DNA from: an uncultured Candidatus Saccharibacteria bacterium
GTDB lineage: Bacteria > Patescibacteriota > Saccharimonadia > Saccharimonadales > Saccharimonadaceae
Direction of reading: 5' to 3'
Assembly (NCBI GenBank): GCA_938036785.1
Contig: CALHWE010000011.1
Location: forward strand, 1 to 64,000
Length of the DNA: 64,000 nt
The notes below the pieces were generated by a model. It saw nothing but the letters and a program-made list of their open reading frames with translations. It was not told the origin of the DNA and searched no databases. Both the position numbers and the translations under genes were made by a program. This document shows, in pieces, positions 17,723 through 26,857 of this stretch (position 1 is its first letter; each line of letters begins with the position of its first letter).

Positions 17723-17832
17723 CGTTTATGTGTACGATTATGGAGCAGCACCTCCGCCTCGTGTCTATACCTTCTCCGCCAGGTAGCGCACTCACACCAG
17801 CGCCCCACCCCGAGAAGAGGAAACTCGTGGGT

Positions 17833-17862
17833 ATTATAGCACAGATAATTATGTTGAATCAA
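17833..17862 (-). promoter_or_regulatory. promoter of rpsL-rpsG
   Basis: TATAAT at 17833-17838, preceded by TTGATT at 17857-17862 with an 18-nt spacer; predicts a leader of about 200 nt. Confidence 0.65.
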
Positions 17863-17952
17863 TTGCGCGCGCGTGATACAATACTAAATGTTAACGTACC
17901 ATGATGTACAATTAACTCAAGAAGCGTCTCTTATGGGCGCTTTTTGCGTATC

Positions 17953-18450
17953 TTAGAGTCGTTTATATGATCGATTGTACCGTCTCTGCATATCTTTCTT
18001 GCAATAGCTACGATTTAGTGTATACGCAGTCACCATAATTCCCGCTACTGGCCTTGTTTTACTACGCATCCGTCGCAATATTACAACAAAATCTATATCT
18101 GCAAGCCATAAATACAATGTATCCCCTTTTGGGTGCTTGTCCCAAAAAGCCCTTACTTCTGGTTCTTTATAGTTCTCTAGTATTGCACGCACCCAAGGAA
18201 GCCGCGTCGCTCTATCATAGTCAATCTTTCGAAGCTTCTTACCGCATGTAATAATGTGAGTAAAACCCTTTGGGTAAAAACCTCCCCAGGATGGATCGGG
18301 GTGTGAATTTGTATAAACAGGTAATCCATCAACAATCGGTGGTGTTGTCTTAAGAAAATCATGCTCATACACAGCAAACAATTTTTTTATATCAGCCTCA
18401 TATGAATTACTAGAGAGCTCTAACTCTAGCGGTAGCCATTCTGGTATCAT
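17953..18450 (-). CDS. possible BECR-fold (RelE/barnase/EndoU-like) nuclease, toxin candidate
   Basis: 165 residues, basic C-terminus. The middle carries GFTHIITCGKKLRKI (His), then RATRLPWVRAILENYKEP and, 30 residues later, LADIDFVVILRRMRSKTRPV followed by MVTAYTL. This resembles the conserved core of phage-type BECR nucleases (a His on a strand, an Arg-rich helix, and a Y/F-VxxLxxR...TAY strand pair), but I judge it by pattern only. The start overlaps the stop of the DUF3800 gene by one base (TGATG), so translation is coupled. The pair is visibly more AT-rich than its neighbours, suggesting transfer. Alternative: an uncharacterised partner of DUF3800 with no enzymatic role. Confidence 0.6.
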   Translation of the reverse strand: MIPEWLPLELELSSNSYEADIKKLFAVYEHDFLKTTPPIVDGLPVYTNSHPDPSWGGFYPKGFTHIITCGKKLRKIDYDRATRLPWVRAILENYKEPEVRAFWDKHPKGDTLYLWLADIDFVVILRRMRSKTRPVAGIMVTAYTLNRSYCKKDMQRRYNRSYKRL

Positions 18451-19172
18451 CACTCGCGCGGTTCCCAAAAGAATAAATTGAACTTTTCAGTGCTAGGCGG
18501 TGTACCACTTGTCAGCTCTTGCTGAGTAATTTTTTTTAGAAATGCTACTAACTCCTTTTTTGCTTCTGATTTCTGTTGGTTACTTGGTTTATTTGCATAC
18601 ATTACTGCACCAGTCACAAGGTCGGCCAATTGTAAACCTATCACCTCATGTGAACACAATGGTTGTGCTGTAAAATCTTTATCTTGGAACTTCGCTGTAT
18701 TTCTCAAGTATCTTGCTAACTCATGTGACCTATGCCCAGACCAGGTATCTTTATAGTCTAAAAATAACCGCAAACTGTGCGTAGATGTACTCTTTTCAGC
18801 AATATTACGCACCAAGTAGTATTGCATTTTATAATAAAAATCATCGCTTGTCTCGTTGTGAGCTTCATAATTAACCTTATTTTTATCAATCACTACTGCT
18901 CTGTAGCTGACTTGATCAGTTTGGTGCAACAACAATAACAAATCTTTATAGTATTCAATTTTTGATGGGCTCACCTTAGTCCACTTAATCTCACGGTGTG
19001 AAGATATCTTATGTTTCTTTTTAATACACTTAACTTCTCTAAGGAGCATTGGCAGCTGTTTAGTATTTAGCCAAACTGCACCAAGAAGCATCTTGCCAGA
19101 GCCATGCCCAATGTGACAAGATTCATCAATATAGACATATGTAGAATATTCTTGATTGTGTATATTTCTCAT
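18450..19172 (-). CDS. DUF3800 domain protein
   Basis: 240 residues. YVYIDESCHIGHG near the N-terminus (the YxDESG motif of DUF3800), SLRLFLDYKDTW in the middle, and CSHEVIGLQLADLVTGAVMY, the Q-ADL-GA helix that ends the family core. The spaced Asp/Glu residues suggest a metal-dependent RNase H-like fold, but the family's function is not established. First gene of a two-gene operon with the putative nuclease. A TATAAT box lies 8 nt upstream of the ATG. Low G+C relative to neighbours. Confidence 0.85.
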   Translation of the reverse strand: MRNIHNQEYSTYVYIDESCHIGHGSGKMLLGAVWLNTKQLPMLLREVKCIKKKHKISSHREIKWTKVSPSKIEYYKDLLLLLHQTDQVSYRAVVIDKNKVNYEAHNETSDDFYYKMQYYLVRNIAEKSTSTHSLRLFLDYKDTWSGHRSHELARYLRNTAKFQDKDFTAQPLCSHEVIGLQLADLVTGAVMYANKPSNQQKSEAKKELVAFLKKITQQELTSGTPPSTEKFNLFFWEPRE

Positions 19173-19180
19173 ATACTTTC

Positions 19181-19186
19181 ATTATA
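19181..19186 (-). promoter_or_regulatory. -10 box of DUF3800 operon
   Basis: TATAAT on the minus strand, 8 nt before the ATG. Confidence 0.5.
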
Positions 19187-19325
19187 AATACACTTACAAG
19201 CATTGCCAATAGTAGCACAACTATGTAGTGTCGTTAGTGTAATGCCCGTAATACTCTGAAGAAATGAATTTAAGTCTATAAGCCCTCCCTGCTTCCACCA
19301 TTACTACAGCAGTAATCAGCGAATG

Positions 19326-19334
19326 TGTTACACT
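19326..19334 (+). promoter_or_regulatory. extended -10 promoter of MFS gene
   Basis: TGTTACACT ending 7 nt before the ATG at 19342. Confidence 0.5.
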
Positions 19335-19341
19335 CATTATT

Positions 19342-20514
19342 ATGAAACAAACTATTGAAAAGGTAGGCTTGCTGAGCCTGTCGCTTATACTTACGTCGTC
19401 TGCTGCCATTGCTCCGGCCATTCCGGCAATGAAGGCATTTTATCACCAGTTTTCGAGTACACAGGTAGAGCTAATCTTGTCTATTCCGTCGCTGTTTGTC
19501 ATCGTGACGCTGCTGGCTAATCATGCAATTCGCCGCGTGCTGTCGGAGCGACACATCATTATTATCAGCCTCATTCTCATTCCGTTGGCTGGTGTAGTGC
19601 CATTTTTTGTTCAGGAGTATTGGTTAGTGCTGGCTTCGCGCGCAGCCTTTGGTGTTGGGACGGGGCTCATCAACGCGGTTGCTATCACCATCCTCAGTGA
19701 TTATTACAGTGGCCGAGAGCATGCGCAAGTACTGGGTTGGCGCGTCTCTGCCGAAATCATTGGCTGCGCGCTGCTCACCCTGCTGGCTGGGCAGTTGATC
19801 AAAATTAGCTGGATGCACGCCTTCTTGATTTATACAGCCGGGCTCGCCATCCTTGCTATCTTCCTCACCTGCGCCCCACGGCAACAACCACGTATGCCCA
19901 CCAAGCCTACCAAGGCAGAGGATGCTTCGCCAACCGCTCATTCGCTGAGCCGCCAGCAGCTTGGCACCGTCATTGGGCTAACACTGTGCGGAGTATGGTT
20001 TGTCTGCATCGATACATCGCTGGCACTGCGCCTGCCTGAAATCACTATTGCAGCGGGTTTTGGCTCGGCCACAGACGCAAGCATCATCCTCAGCCTCAAG
20101 CAAATCATGGGGATCATCGCTGGTGCAGTATTTGTCTATGCCGTGAGTCGGTACAAGCAGCGGCTCTTGGCATTGTCTGCTCTGCTAATTGGTATCATTT
20201 TGTTTGGCTTGTCGCTATCGCCAACGATCTGGCTGCTTGGCCTTTCGTCCTTTGGGGTTGGCTTCGTCTATAGCATTATTCTCTCAACGATATTCCACCG
20301 ATTGTCAGACGAAGTCTCCGCACAATCGCGCAGCACAGCCACAGCAATTGTCCTCGTTGGGTGCAATCTCGGTGGTGGCAGCGCACCATATGTTTTGCAG
20401 CTGTTTTCGTGGTTGGGCGCTCGAGGGCTGGCAGTCTTCGCTTGGTTTGGAGTGTTGTCTATGTTGATTGGCGCAAGTCTCTGGTTCTTTCACCGCTACA
20501 CACGTAGCCGATAA
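19342..20514 (+). CDS. major facilitator superfamily transporter
   Basis: 390 residues with about 12 hydrophobic helices in two halves separated by a polar loop (about 175-200, PRQQPRMPTKPTKAEDA). The first half contains ASRAAFGVGTGLINAVAITI, the MFS motif C-like antiporter helix. Substrate cannot be read from sequence; the drug-efflux (DHA1-like) group is most similar in layout. Predicted leaderless. Next gene, pheA, has its own promoter. Confidence 0.88.
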   Translation: MKQTIEKVGLLSLSLILTSSAAIAPAIPAMKAFYHQFSSTQVELILSIPSLFVIVTLLANHAIRRVLSERHIIIISLILIPLAGVVPFFVQEYWLVLASRAAFGVGTGLINAVAITILSDYYSGREHAQVLGWRVSAEIIGCALLTLLAGQLIKISWMHAFLIYTAGLAILAIFLTCAPRQQPRMPTKPTKAEDASPTAHSLSRQQLGTVIGLTLCGVWFVCIDTSLALRLPEITIAAGFGSATDASIILSLKQIMGIIAGAVFVYAVSRYKQRLLALSALLIGIILFGLSLSPTIWLLGLSSFGVGFVYSIILSTIFHRLSDEVSAQSRSTATAIVLVGCNLGGGSAPYVLQLFSWLGARGLAVFAWFGVLSMLIGASLWFFHRYTRSR

Positions 20515-20693
20515 CTTTTGAATCTGAGAGCCTACTTTTCAATAGCAAACTCCTCTATAATATATTCTTTCACTCTGATCCAAATACTGAACATTCTCAA
20601 AATATATTCATAATCATCGCGATGTGGAGAAAAACGCAAGGCGCGACATTATGCCACATTTGGGATGAACAACTTCTGTCATCTCCGCCTCAT

Positions 20694-20701
20694 GCTATAC
20701 T
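20694..20701 (+). promoter_or_regulatory. extended -10 promoter of pheA
   Basis: TGCTATACT (from T20693) ending 6 nt before the ATG at 20708. Confidence 0.6.
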
Positions 20702-20707
20702 AATTGC

Positions 20708-21514
20708 ATGCATATTGCCATCCAAGGTCAGGCGGGGTCGTTTCATGAGCAGGCGGCGCAGCAGTGGTTTGGGCCGCAGGTCAATACCGTACCATGCACG
20801 ACGTTTCGCGATGTTTTCCATGCGCACGCGACTGGTCAAGCCGAAGGTATCGTTGTGGCGGTGGAAAACACACTCTACGGAACAATCAACGAGCCGTACC
20901 ACTACCTCGAGACATGCCCGCTACCCATCATTGGTGAGGTACGTCTTGCCATTGAGCAGATGCTCATTACACTACCTGGCGCTCGCCTAGCTGATATTAC
21001 CGAGGTGTATTCGCACCCCGTCGCACTTGCGCAGTGCCAACGCTTTCTTGCTACCGAGCTGCCGCATGCGGTGCAGAATGAATTTTTCGATACAGCAGGG
21101 GCGGTTGCCTACATCAAAGCAATTGGCGACCCACACAAAGCCGCCATCGCTGGCCATGCGGCTGCTACCCTCCATCATCTGCCCATCCTGCGCCGTAGCA
21201 TCCAAGATAGCCACGACAACATCACCCGCTTCATCGTCCTCGCACCAGGCCACGCACCAGCCCATGCCAACCGTGCCACGCTCGTCGTCACGACCAATCA
21301 CCAGCCTGGTGCACTACTTGAGGTATTACACGTCTTCGCCGCAGCAGACATCGATATCAGTAGCCTGCAGTCTCAACCAATCGTCGGCCAGCCCTGGCAA
21401 TACAAATTCTTTCTCGTCGTCGACAGCGCTGGTGCTCCACTCAAGCACGCCCTGCGTACCATTGAGCAAAGCGACCATACTGTGCGGCTACTGGGTGAGT
21501 ATTGTGCGGGGTGA
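20708..21514 (+). CDS. pheA: prephenate dehydratase with ACT domain
   Basis: 268 residues. The PDT domain shows IAIQGQAGSFHEQAA, VVAVENTLYGTINEPYHYL, YSHPVALAQCQRFL and DNITRFIVL, the TRF motif needed for catalysis. The C-terminal ACT domain has HQPGALLEVLHVFAAADIDI but reads SLQSQPI where most have SLxSRPI (ESRP), which may weaken phenylalanine feedback. It converts prephenate to phenylpyruvate. No other aromatic-pathway gene is in the window, and the likely host group has few biosynthetic genes, so its role here is uncertain. Confidence 0.93.
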   Translation: MHIAIQGQAGSFHEQAAQQWFGPQVNTVPCTTFRDVFHAHATGQAEGIVVAVENTLYGTINEPYHYLETCPLPIIGEVRLAIEQMLITLPGARLADITEVYSHPVALAQCQRFLATELPHAVQNEFFDTAGAVAYIKAIGDPHKAAIAGHAAATLHHLPILRRSIQDSHDNITRFIVLAPGHAPAHANRATLVVTTNHQPGALLEVLHVFAAADIDISSLQSQPIVGQPWQYKFFLVVDSAGAPLKHALRTIEQSDHTVRLLGEYCAG

Positions 21515-21567
21515 TACATATAACCATGCTTATCTCCAGCGCACAAGAATATATTTAGATTGAGCCA

Positions 21568-23346
21568 CTAGAGCAATTCATCATCATCTTGAAGGGTCGA
21601 AAGATATTCTTCAGCTGTTGACCGGTCAAGGCCTCCAGCGATAAGTCCTCTACCATAGTACTTGAGCCACCAAGTAGGAAAAGTATCAAGCAAGCAGCGT
21701 GTCATTTGGCGGTTATCGTTGTTGATGTGCGCCAATGTATTAAGGTTATCAAGAATGGTTTTTCTCTCCATATATTCAAGGTCAGACTGCACGACGTCGT
21801 GCATAATGCGCTGCCGTGTTGCATCATCACACGGTAGCTCACCTACTGTATTAGTCATATACTGGAGCCAATTGTCAAAGTCTCGTTGATCCAGGATTTG
21901 CTCTGGGATCTTCGGCTCACTGTGGCAACCAATCGGGTCATTGCGTATCACTTTCAAGAGGCCATTCGTATACTCAGCATCAGCCCCTGCTGCAATGAGC
22001 CGATCTGCTATAGCGTTGCCATCATCAACCACTCGATAAGGATATGGATACTGACAAACAAATCGACGATCCAGTATCGTTATAACCTCTACACCTTGCT
22101 GATACAAATGCCTGGCACGCATGGCAGTCTTATTATTGTTAAGGTATTTATCATAATCCATTATGTTGATAAGATCGTGGCGGCTTTCATCACTCAGTCG
22201 GTCAATTCTATCAACGAAATAATTTTTACTCATATTCCATACACAATCTCCTTCGTCGGCATAGGCTATTGTCCAGTACAACTCATCATAGCCAATCATC
22301 TCTGCAATTCGGTCAAAGTCTCCCACATAATCGCGCCCCTCTAGCAGCTGACTAGCTCGCGGATCAACATCCAAACCAAAGCCTTCAATTCTCTCATTCA
22401 ACCACAAGAATTCTAGGTCTTCTGTCGTCAGCTCTTCACCTGCGTGCACCCGTCGCTCCATGTCTGTGAGGCGTCTCGTATTTTCCCCACCATCATTGGT
22501 GTAGTTGGGGCTATGTTGGCTAGCAATTCGCTCGTACTTCGTCCACGAGCTGGTCGTTGCTTGGTATGCCTCTTGTTTCGTCTCATTATAAGCGCTATCA
22601 GCAAGAGCCGCAGCATAGAGCGCAGCAAAGTCCCCCCTGCCTAGCAGTGGTGCCAGCTGGTCGTCCACTTCACGCTCACCACGAATCACTCCATGGTCGA
22701 TAGCATCATACACCTGCGCCAGCGCCTCAGCATTGAGCTCCGGCCAAGGTGCAGTAGTCGAGCCAGTACGCTCCTTGAATTCTCCCTTGGCTTTGTCGTA
22801 CTCGCCCATCGTCTTGAGCGATTCCCAGACATATACTTTAAACCAGTCTGGATATACATGCTCATTCTCATCGCTGCGTAGATATGTTGACCACTGCGTG
22901 AGGCTCTCAGCTTGGTCAACTTGGACGGTATCCACCAGACGCTGCTTTTCTTCTAGGCTTAGCACTACCTCACCTTGGCCACGCTTGCGGGCAATCCGCT
23001 CTTGCAGCGCAAAATACGCTTCTGGCACCGCCTCTTCTTTAATAAGTAAATCAGCAATCTCCTCTTGCGCGAACCGAGCGTCTGGGTGTGTAATGCTGCA
23101 GTAGCCACTCTCCAGCACCGCCGCTATCTTGGCTTCGTGATTACCCAGCCTGCGATGGGTTGGCTGGTGAACGTGGTGGTTATGCTCATTGTGCGTGTCA
23201 TCACTACGATGAGCTGGCTGCTCATGTGTGATTATTCTCGCGATGCGCAGTGCTCCGTCGCCAAGGTTGTGATGGAACATACCAAGGAGTTTCTCTCCAG
23301 TTGGTGATGATGCAATAAATTGTTCTGGTGATTTTGGCTTTGGCAT
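21568..23346 (-). CDS. large hypothetical protein
   Basis: 592 residues, soluble, strongly acidic, rich in D, E and Y, with a His-rich patch near residues 45-70 (HNEHNHHVHQPTHRR). The body is helical with long runs of polar residues and no recognised motif. No signal peptide or membrane span. A TGGTATAAT box at 23381-23389 would give a leader of about 35 nt with a weak GGGGAA before the ATG. Ends in DDDELL. Orphan family. Confidence 0.75.
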   Translation of the reverse strand: MPKPKSPEQFIASSPTGEKLLGMFHHNLGDGALRIARIITHEQPAHRSDDTHNEHNHHVHQPTHRRLGNHEAKIAAVLESGYCSITHPDARFAQEEIADLLIKEEAVPEAYFALQERIARKRGQGEVVLSLEEKQRLVDTVQVDQAESLTQWSTYLRSDENEHVYPDWFKVYVWESLKTMGEYDKAKGEFKERTGSTTAPWPELNAEALAQVYDAIDHGVIRGEREVDDQLAPLLGRGDFAALYAAALADSAYNETKQEAYQATTSSWTKYERIASQHSPNYTNDGGENTRRLTDMERRVHAGEELTTEDLEFLWLNERIEGFGLDVDPRASQLLEGRDYVGDFDRIAEMIGYDELYWTIAYADEGDCVWNMSKNYFVDRIDRLSDESRHDLINIMDYDKYLNNNKTAMRARHLYQQGVEVITILDRRFVCQYPYPYRVVDDGNAIADRLIAAGADAEYTNGLLKVIRNDPIGCHSEPKIPEQILDQRDFDNWLQYMTNTVGELPCDDATRQRIMHDVVQSDLEYMERKTILDNLNTLAHINNDNRQMTRCLLDTFPTWWLKYYGRGLIAGGLDRSTAEEYLSTLQDDDELL

Positions 23347-23479
23347 AGATGATTCCCCGTGTATTACTGCAATAATTATGATTATACCATCGCCTATGAT
23401 GCAAGTAAAATTCAGCCGAGACTCTCCGTTCTCACCTTTTAAGACTCACCGTAAATCTGCATGCACACCGCCCGCTGCC

Positions 23480-25816
23480 CTATCCCAACTCGTCCATGCT
23501 GCCGATCAGCACATCGCGTGGGCGTGAGCCATCGGCTGGGCCAATGATGCCTTGCTCTTCCATCTCTTCCATGATGCGGGCCGCCCGGGCATAGCCCACG
23601 CGGAGCTTGCGCTGGAGGAGCGAGGTTGAGGCTTTGCGAGTCTCTACCACCACCCGCACGGCATCGCGGAACATATCGTCATTGCCTTCGCCACTGCCGT
23701 CCATATCCATCACTACGCCACCTTTGCCATTGAGCTGGACAGGCTGGCTCACGATCTCGTCATTATACTGCGGTGCCGACTGCATGCGTAGGTGGTCGGT
23801 CACCTTGGCGACTTCTTCGTCCATCACCCAGGCACCTTGGATACGCTTGGGCTTGGGCATGCTGGCGGTTTTCATCAGCATATCACCCTGACCAAGGAGC
23901 TTCTCGGCACCAATTTGGTCGAGAATAGTGCGGCTATCTACCTGGCTCGCCACCGTAAAGGCGATGCGGGCTGGCACATTGGCCTTAATAAGGCCGGTAA
24001 TCACATCCACGCTTGGCCGCTGCGTCGCCAGCACTAGGTGAATACCAACTGCTCGAGCCTTCTGAGCCAAGCGAACGATCAGCGCCTCCACATCGCGCGC
24101 TGCTACCATCATCAGGTCGGCTAGCTCATCTACCACAATGACGACATACGGCATACGGCCTTCGTCTACCTTTTGCATGTGGCCTTGCTCATCGGCCACG
24201 GCGATCTGCTTACCGCGGGTTTTGATCTTTTCGTTATACGTCTTGATGTCGCGCACCTTCTCCTCAGCCAGCAGACTGTAGCGCCGCTCCATTTCATTGA
24301 CTGCCCACTTGAGGGCACTGATGGTCTTCTCTGGCTCAACAATAACAGGGGTCAGGAGGTGTGGAATATCGGCATACGGTGCCATCTCTACCTGCTTGGG
24401 GTCGACGAGGATGAGCTTCATTTCGCTGGGACTGTTGCGGTAGAGTAAGCTGGTGAGAAGCGTGTTGATCATTACCGACTTACCCGAGCCCGTTTGCCCT
24501 GCCACCAAGAGGTGCGGCATTTTATTGAGCTCACCGACGAAGGGTCTGCCCGAGATGTCCTTACCAATAGCAAACGCCAGCGGCTCCTTGGCGTGCTGCC
24601 ACTCGGGGCTATCTAACACCCCACGCAGGCGCACATCGGCCGCCTTGCGGTTTGGCACCTCGATACCCACGGCCTTCTTACCTGGGATAGGTGCCTCAAT
24701 GCGGAGGCTGGATGCCGCGAGATTGAGCGCGATATTCGTCTCCAGCGCAGTGATGCGGTTGAGCTTAACGCCAACAGGCGGCTTGAGCGTGTATTGCGTT
24801 ACCTTCGGGCCAATGTTTGCCCCCTCCATCTCGACATTAATGTTAAATTCGTGCAGCGTGTCTTGAATGATGTGGGCATTTTGCTCAATGTCGCCGGCAT
24901 CAGCTGGGCTCTGACGCTTCTCCAGCAGCTCCAGGCTGGGCGGCTGCCAGTTGGGATCATTAACAGCAAGCATAGCAGACCGATCTTCGGCTGCTTTATC
25001 TACAGAGGTAGACGGCGTGCTGTCGCGCAAGGTCGCTCGGGGCTTTTTGTCTGGCTTTGGCTCGGCCGGGCCATCGCCTGAGAGGGTTGGGACGCCCGCG
25101 TTGAGCTTAAAGTCACTCATAGCAGCAGGCTTATCTTGGGCCTTCTCGTCCTTATTGCGCTTAGCCTTTTTGCTGGTGTCTGGTGTTTGGCTATCAGCGG
25201 CGCGGCGGGCCACCGCCACATTGGCAGCATCGTCTGCCTCAGCCTCGCTGCGCACCATGTTTTGCAGGCCACGCCACAACGCCATGGGAGAGACACGCAA
25301 GACGAAGAGTAGTGTCAAGCCAATCAATAATACATACACAAAAACCCCCACTGGCCGGTCGACCAGCGCCAGCATGGCACGGTTGAGTAGGTCACCCATT
25401 ACACCGCCTGTCGCAGCTGAACCGCGCCGCAGCAAGCCAAATAGCCCCGCAAACCACAGCACCATCAGCCCTGCCGCAAGCTTTAGCGCCACTGGTAAGC
25501 GGTTGTTCTCTGCCCGAAAGATCGCCACCGCTACATACACCGCCACTACCGGGACGACATACACCGCATAGCCAATAATATACAGCATTGTCGCATCAAG
25601 CCACTTGAGAATTGGCCCGCCCGAGCCAAACCACGACACCACCAGTAGCACCGAAAACGCCAGCAACAGCACCGCCGACACCTGCGCCCAAAACCCCGCC
25701 GGCAACGTATGCTGCGGCGCGGCTTGCTTGGCTTTGCTCTTGCTCGGGCTGCGCCGACGAGCAGCGCTTGAGCGAGTAGACGAACGAGTGCGAGTGGTTT
25801 TTCTTTTTGTAGCCAT
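23480..25816 (-). CDS. ftsK: FtsK/SpoIIIE-type DNA translocase
   Basis: 778 residues. Basic Ser/Arg N-terminus, four transmembrane helices (about 37-175), a polar linker, then the alpha-beta motor: VAGQTGSGKSVMINTLL (Walker A), VIVVDELADLMMVAARD (Walker B), LVLATQRPSVDVITGLIKAN. The C-terminal gamma winged helix (LLQRKLRVGYARAARIMEEM) should read DNA polarity. It pumps chromosome termini through the division septum. AAGGAT directly precedes the ATG and a TACAAT box lies 9 nt upstream. Confidence 0.97.
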   Translation of the reverse strand: MATKRKTTRTRSSTRSSAARRRSPSKSKAKQAAPQHTLPAGFWAQVSAVLLLAFSVLLVVSWFGSGGPILKWLDATMLYIIGYAVYVVPVVAVYVAVAIFRAENNRLPVALKLAAGLMVLWFAGLFGLLRRGSAATGGVMGDLLNRAMLALVDRPVGVFVYVLLIGLTLLFVLRVSPMALWRGLQNMVRSEAEADDAANVAVARRAADSQTPDTSKKAKRNKDEKAQDKPAAMSDFKLNAGVPTLSGDGPAEPKPDKKPRATLRDSTPSTSVDKAAEDRSAMLAVNDPNWQPPSLELLEKRQSPADAGDIEQNAHIIQDTLHEFNINVEMEGANIGPKVTQYTLKPPVGVKLNRITALETNIALNLAASSLRIEAPIPGKKAVGIEVPNRKAADVRLRGVLDSPEWQHAKEPLAFAIGKDISGRPFVGELNKMPHLLVAGQTGSGKSVMINTLLTSLLYRNSPSEMKLILVDPKQVEMAPYADIPHLLTPVIVEPEKTISALKWAVNEMERRYSLLAEEKVRDIKTYNEKIKTRGKQIAVADEQGHMQKVDEGRMPYVVIVVDELADLMMVAARDVEALIVRLAQKARAVGIHLVLATQRPSVDVITGLIKANVPARIAFTVASQVDSRTILDQIGAEKLLGQGDMLMKTASMPKPKRIQGAWVMDEEVAKVTDHLRMQSAPQYNDEIVSQPVQLNGKGGVVMDMDGSGEGNDDMFRDAVRVVVETRKASTSLLQRKLRVGYARAARIMEEMEEQGIIGPADGSRPRDVLIGSMDELG

Positions 25817-25902
25817 ATCCTTTTTATTGTACTCTGTTTATGCTTGGTTTGATAGCGTATATTGTAGCATAATTTACTACATTAGGCAATCGGTGTGGGA
25901 TA

Positions 25903-25911
25903 TGCCATACT
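25903..25911 (+). promoter_or_regulatory. extended -10 promoter of rmlC-like gene
   Basis: TGCCATACT ending 7 nt before the ATG at 25919. Confidence 0.55.
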
Positions 25912-25918
25912 GGGTAGT

Positions 25919-26527
25919 ATGACAACGCAGCCATCTTACCCAATCATTACTCCATTTGAGGCTGTGCCCACAGCCATCGATGGGCTCTATATCATTACCA
26001 TGAAACAAGTGACTGATGAGCGTGGCACAGTGCGCGAACTATTCCGCCAATCGGCCATGGATAGCACACCACTGCCACAGTTTGGCCCCTGGAAGCAGAT
26101 CAATGCCACGCAAACAAACCGTGGCTCCATCCGTGGCCTCCATGCCGAAGCAATGAACAAACTTGTCGCAGTAGTGGCAGGCAAAGCCTTTGGTGTCTAT
26201 GTGGACGCACGGATCGATTCACCCACCGTTGGCGCAGTTGTGACTGTCCCACTAACAAAAGGTGTGCAGGTGTTTGTTCCACAAGGAGTTTGCAACGGTT
26301 TTCAATCGACAAGCGAGCAACCCTCCCAGTACCTCTACTGCTTCGATGAAGAGTGGCAGCCTGGCATGCCCGGTATGTCACTCACACCACTCGACCCAGA
26401 GCTTGGCATCGACTGGCCCATCCCGATCGACACGTCCACCTACGACCAAGTCTCCAAAAAAGACGGCAATGCGCCTACTTTGCGTTCTGTTATTGGTGAT
26501 GATGCCATGGCGCAGCGCACTCACTAG
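25919..26527 (+). CDS. RmlC-like dTDP-sugar 3,5-epimerase family protein
   Basis: 202 residues with the cupin core of RmlC: DERGTVRELFRQS, GSIRGLHAEAMNKLVAVVAG (catalytic His in RGLH retained), VYVDARIDSPTVG and QVFVPQGVCNGFQSTSE. The usual PxGxxHGF reads PQGVCNGF, so one His is replaced by Asn. The family makes dTDP-4-keto-rhamnose precursors for surface glycans; no rmlA, B or D is nearby. Substitution leaves exact chemistry uncertain. Predicted leaderless. Confidence 0.85.
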   Translation: MTTQPSYPIITPFEAVPTAIDGLYIITMKQVTDERGTVRELFRQSAMDSTPLPQFGPWKQINATQTNRGSIRGLHAEAMNKLVAVVAGKAFGVYVDARIDSPTVGAVVTVPLTKGVQVFVPQGVCNGFQSTSEQPSQYLYCFDEEWQPGMPGMSLTPLDPELGIDWPIPIDTSTYDQVSKKDGNAPTLRSVIGDDAMAQRTH

Positions 26528-26624
26528 TATTCGAAGCCTATTCACTATCACGCGGATCATTGCTATATGATACCCCTCTCGCCATTTTGTCCATTCTATG
26601 TCACAATAGAAGCAAGGAGGTCGT

Positions 26625-26786
26625 ATGCAGCAGATGGTATGGAATATAGTAACGATGATTGCGCCCTTCGCGGTGATTGCCTTTGTGCTGGTAGTGCTCG
26701 CCGAATATTTGCGCGCGCAGCAGCGCATCAAACGTCTGGAGGAGATGGTGCACGAGCTGCAGCAGCGAATTAAGTCTGATACGTAG
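26625..26786 (+). CDS. 53-residue membrane protein
   Basis: Begins MQQMVWNIVTMIAPFAVIAF, one transmembrane helix (about 5-28), followed by a basic amphipathic helix (RAQQRIKRLEEMVHELQQRI) likely to form a short coiled coil in the cytoplasm. A perfect AAGGAGG lies 7 nt before the ATG, and a terminator follows the stop, so a real gene is well supported despite its size. No family recognised; phage-shock or pilus-type accessory peptides share this layout. Confidence 0.7.
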   Translation: MQQMVWNIVTMIAPFAVIAFVLVVLAEYLRAQQRIKRLEEMVHELQQRIKSDT

Positions 26787-26801
26787 CCACAATTTACAAG
26801 C

Positions 26802-26833
26802 AAAAAAGCCAGCTATATAGCGCTGGCTTTTTT
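26802..26833. terminator. bidirectional terminator between small membrane protein and RNase J genes
   Basis: AAAAAAGCCAGC/GCTGGCTTTTTT stem with an 8-nt loop; serves both converging genes. Confidence 0.9.
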
Positions 26834-26857
26834 GCTTTTGTGACGCTAAGTCATTGC

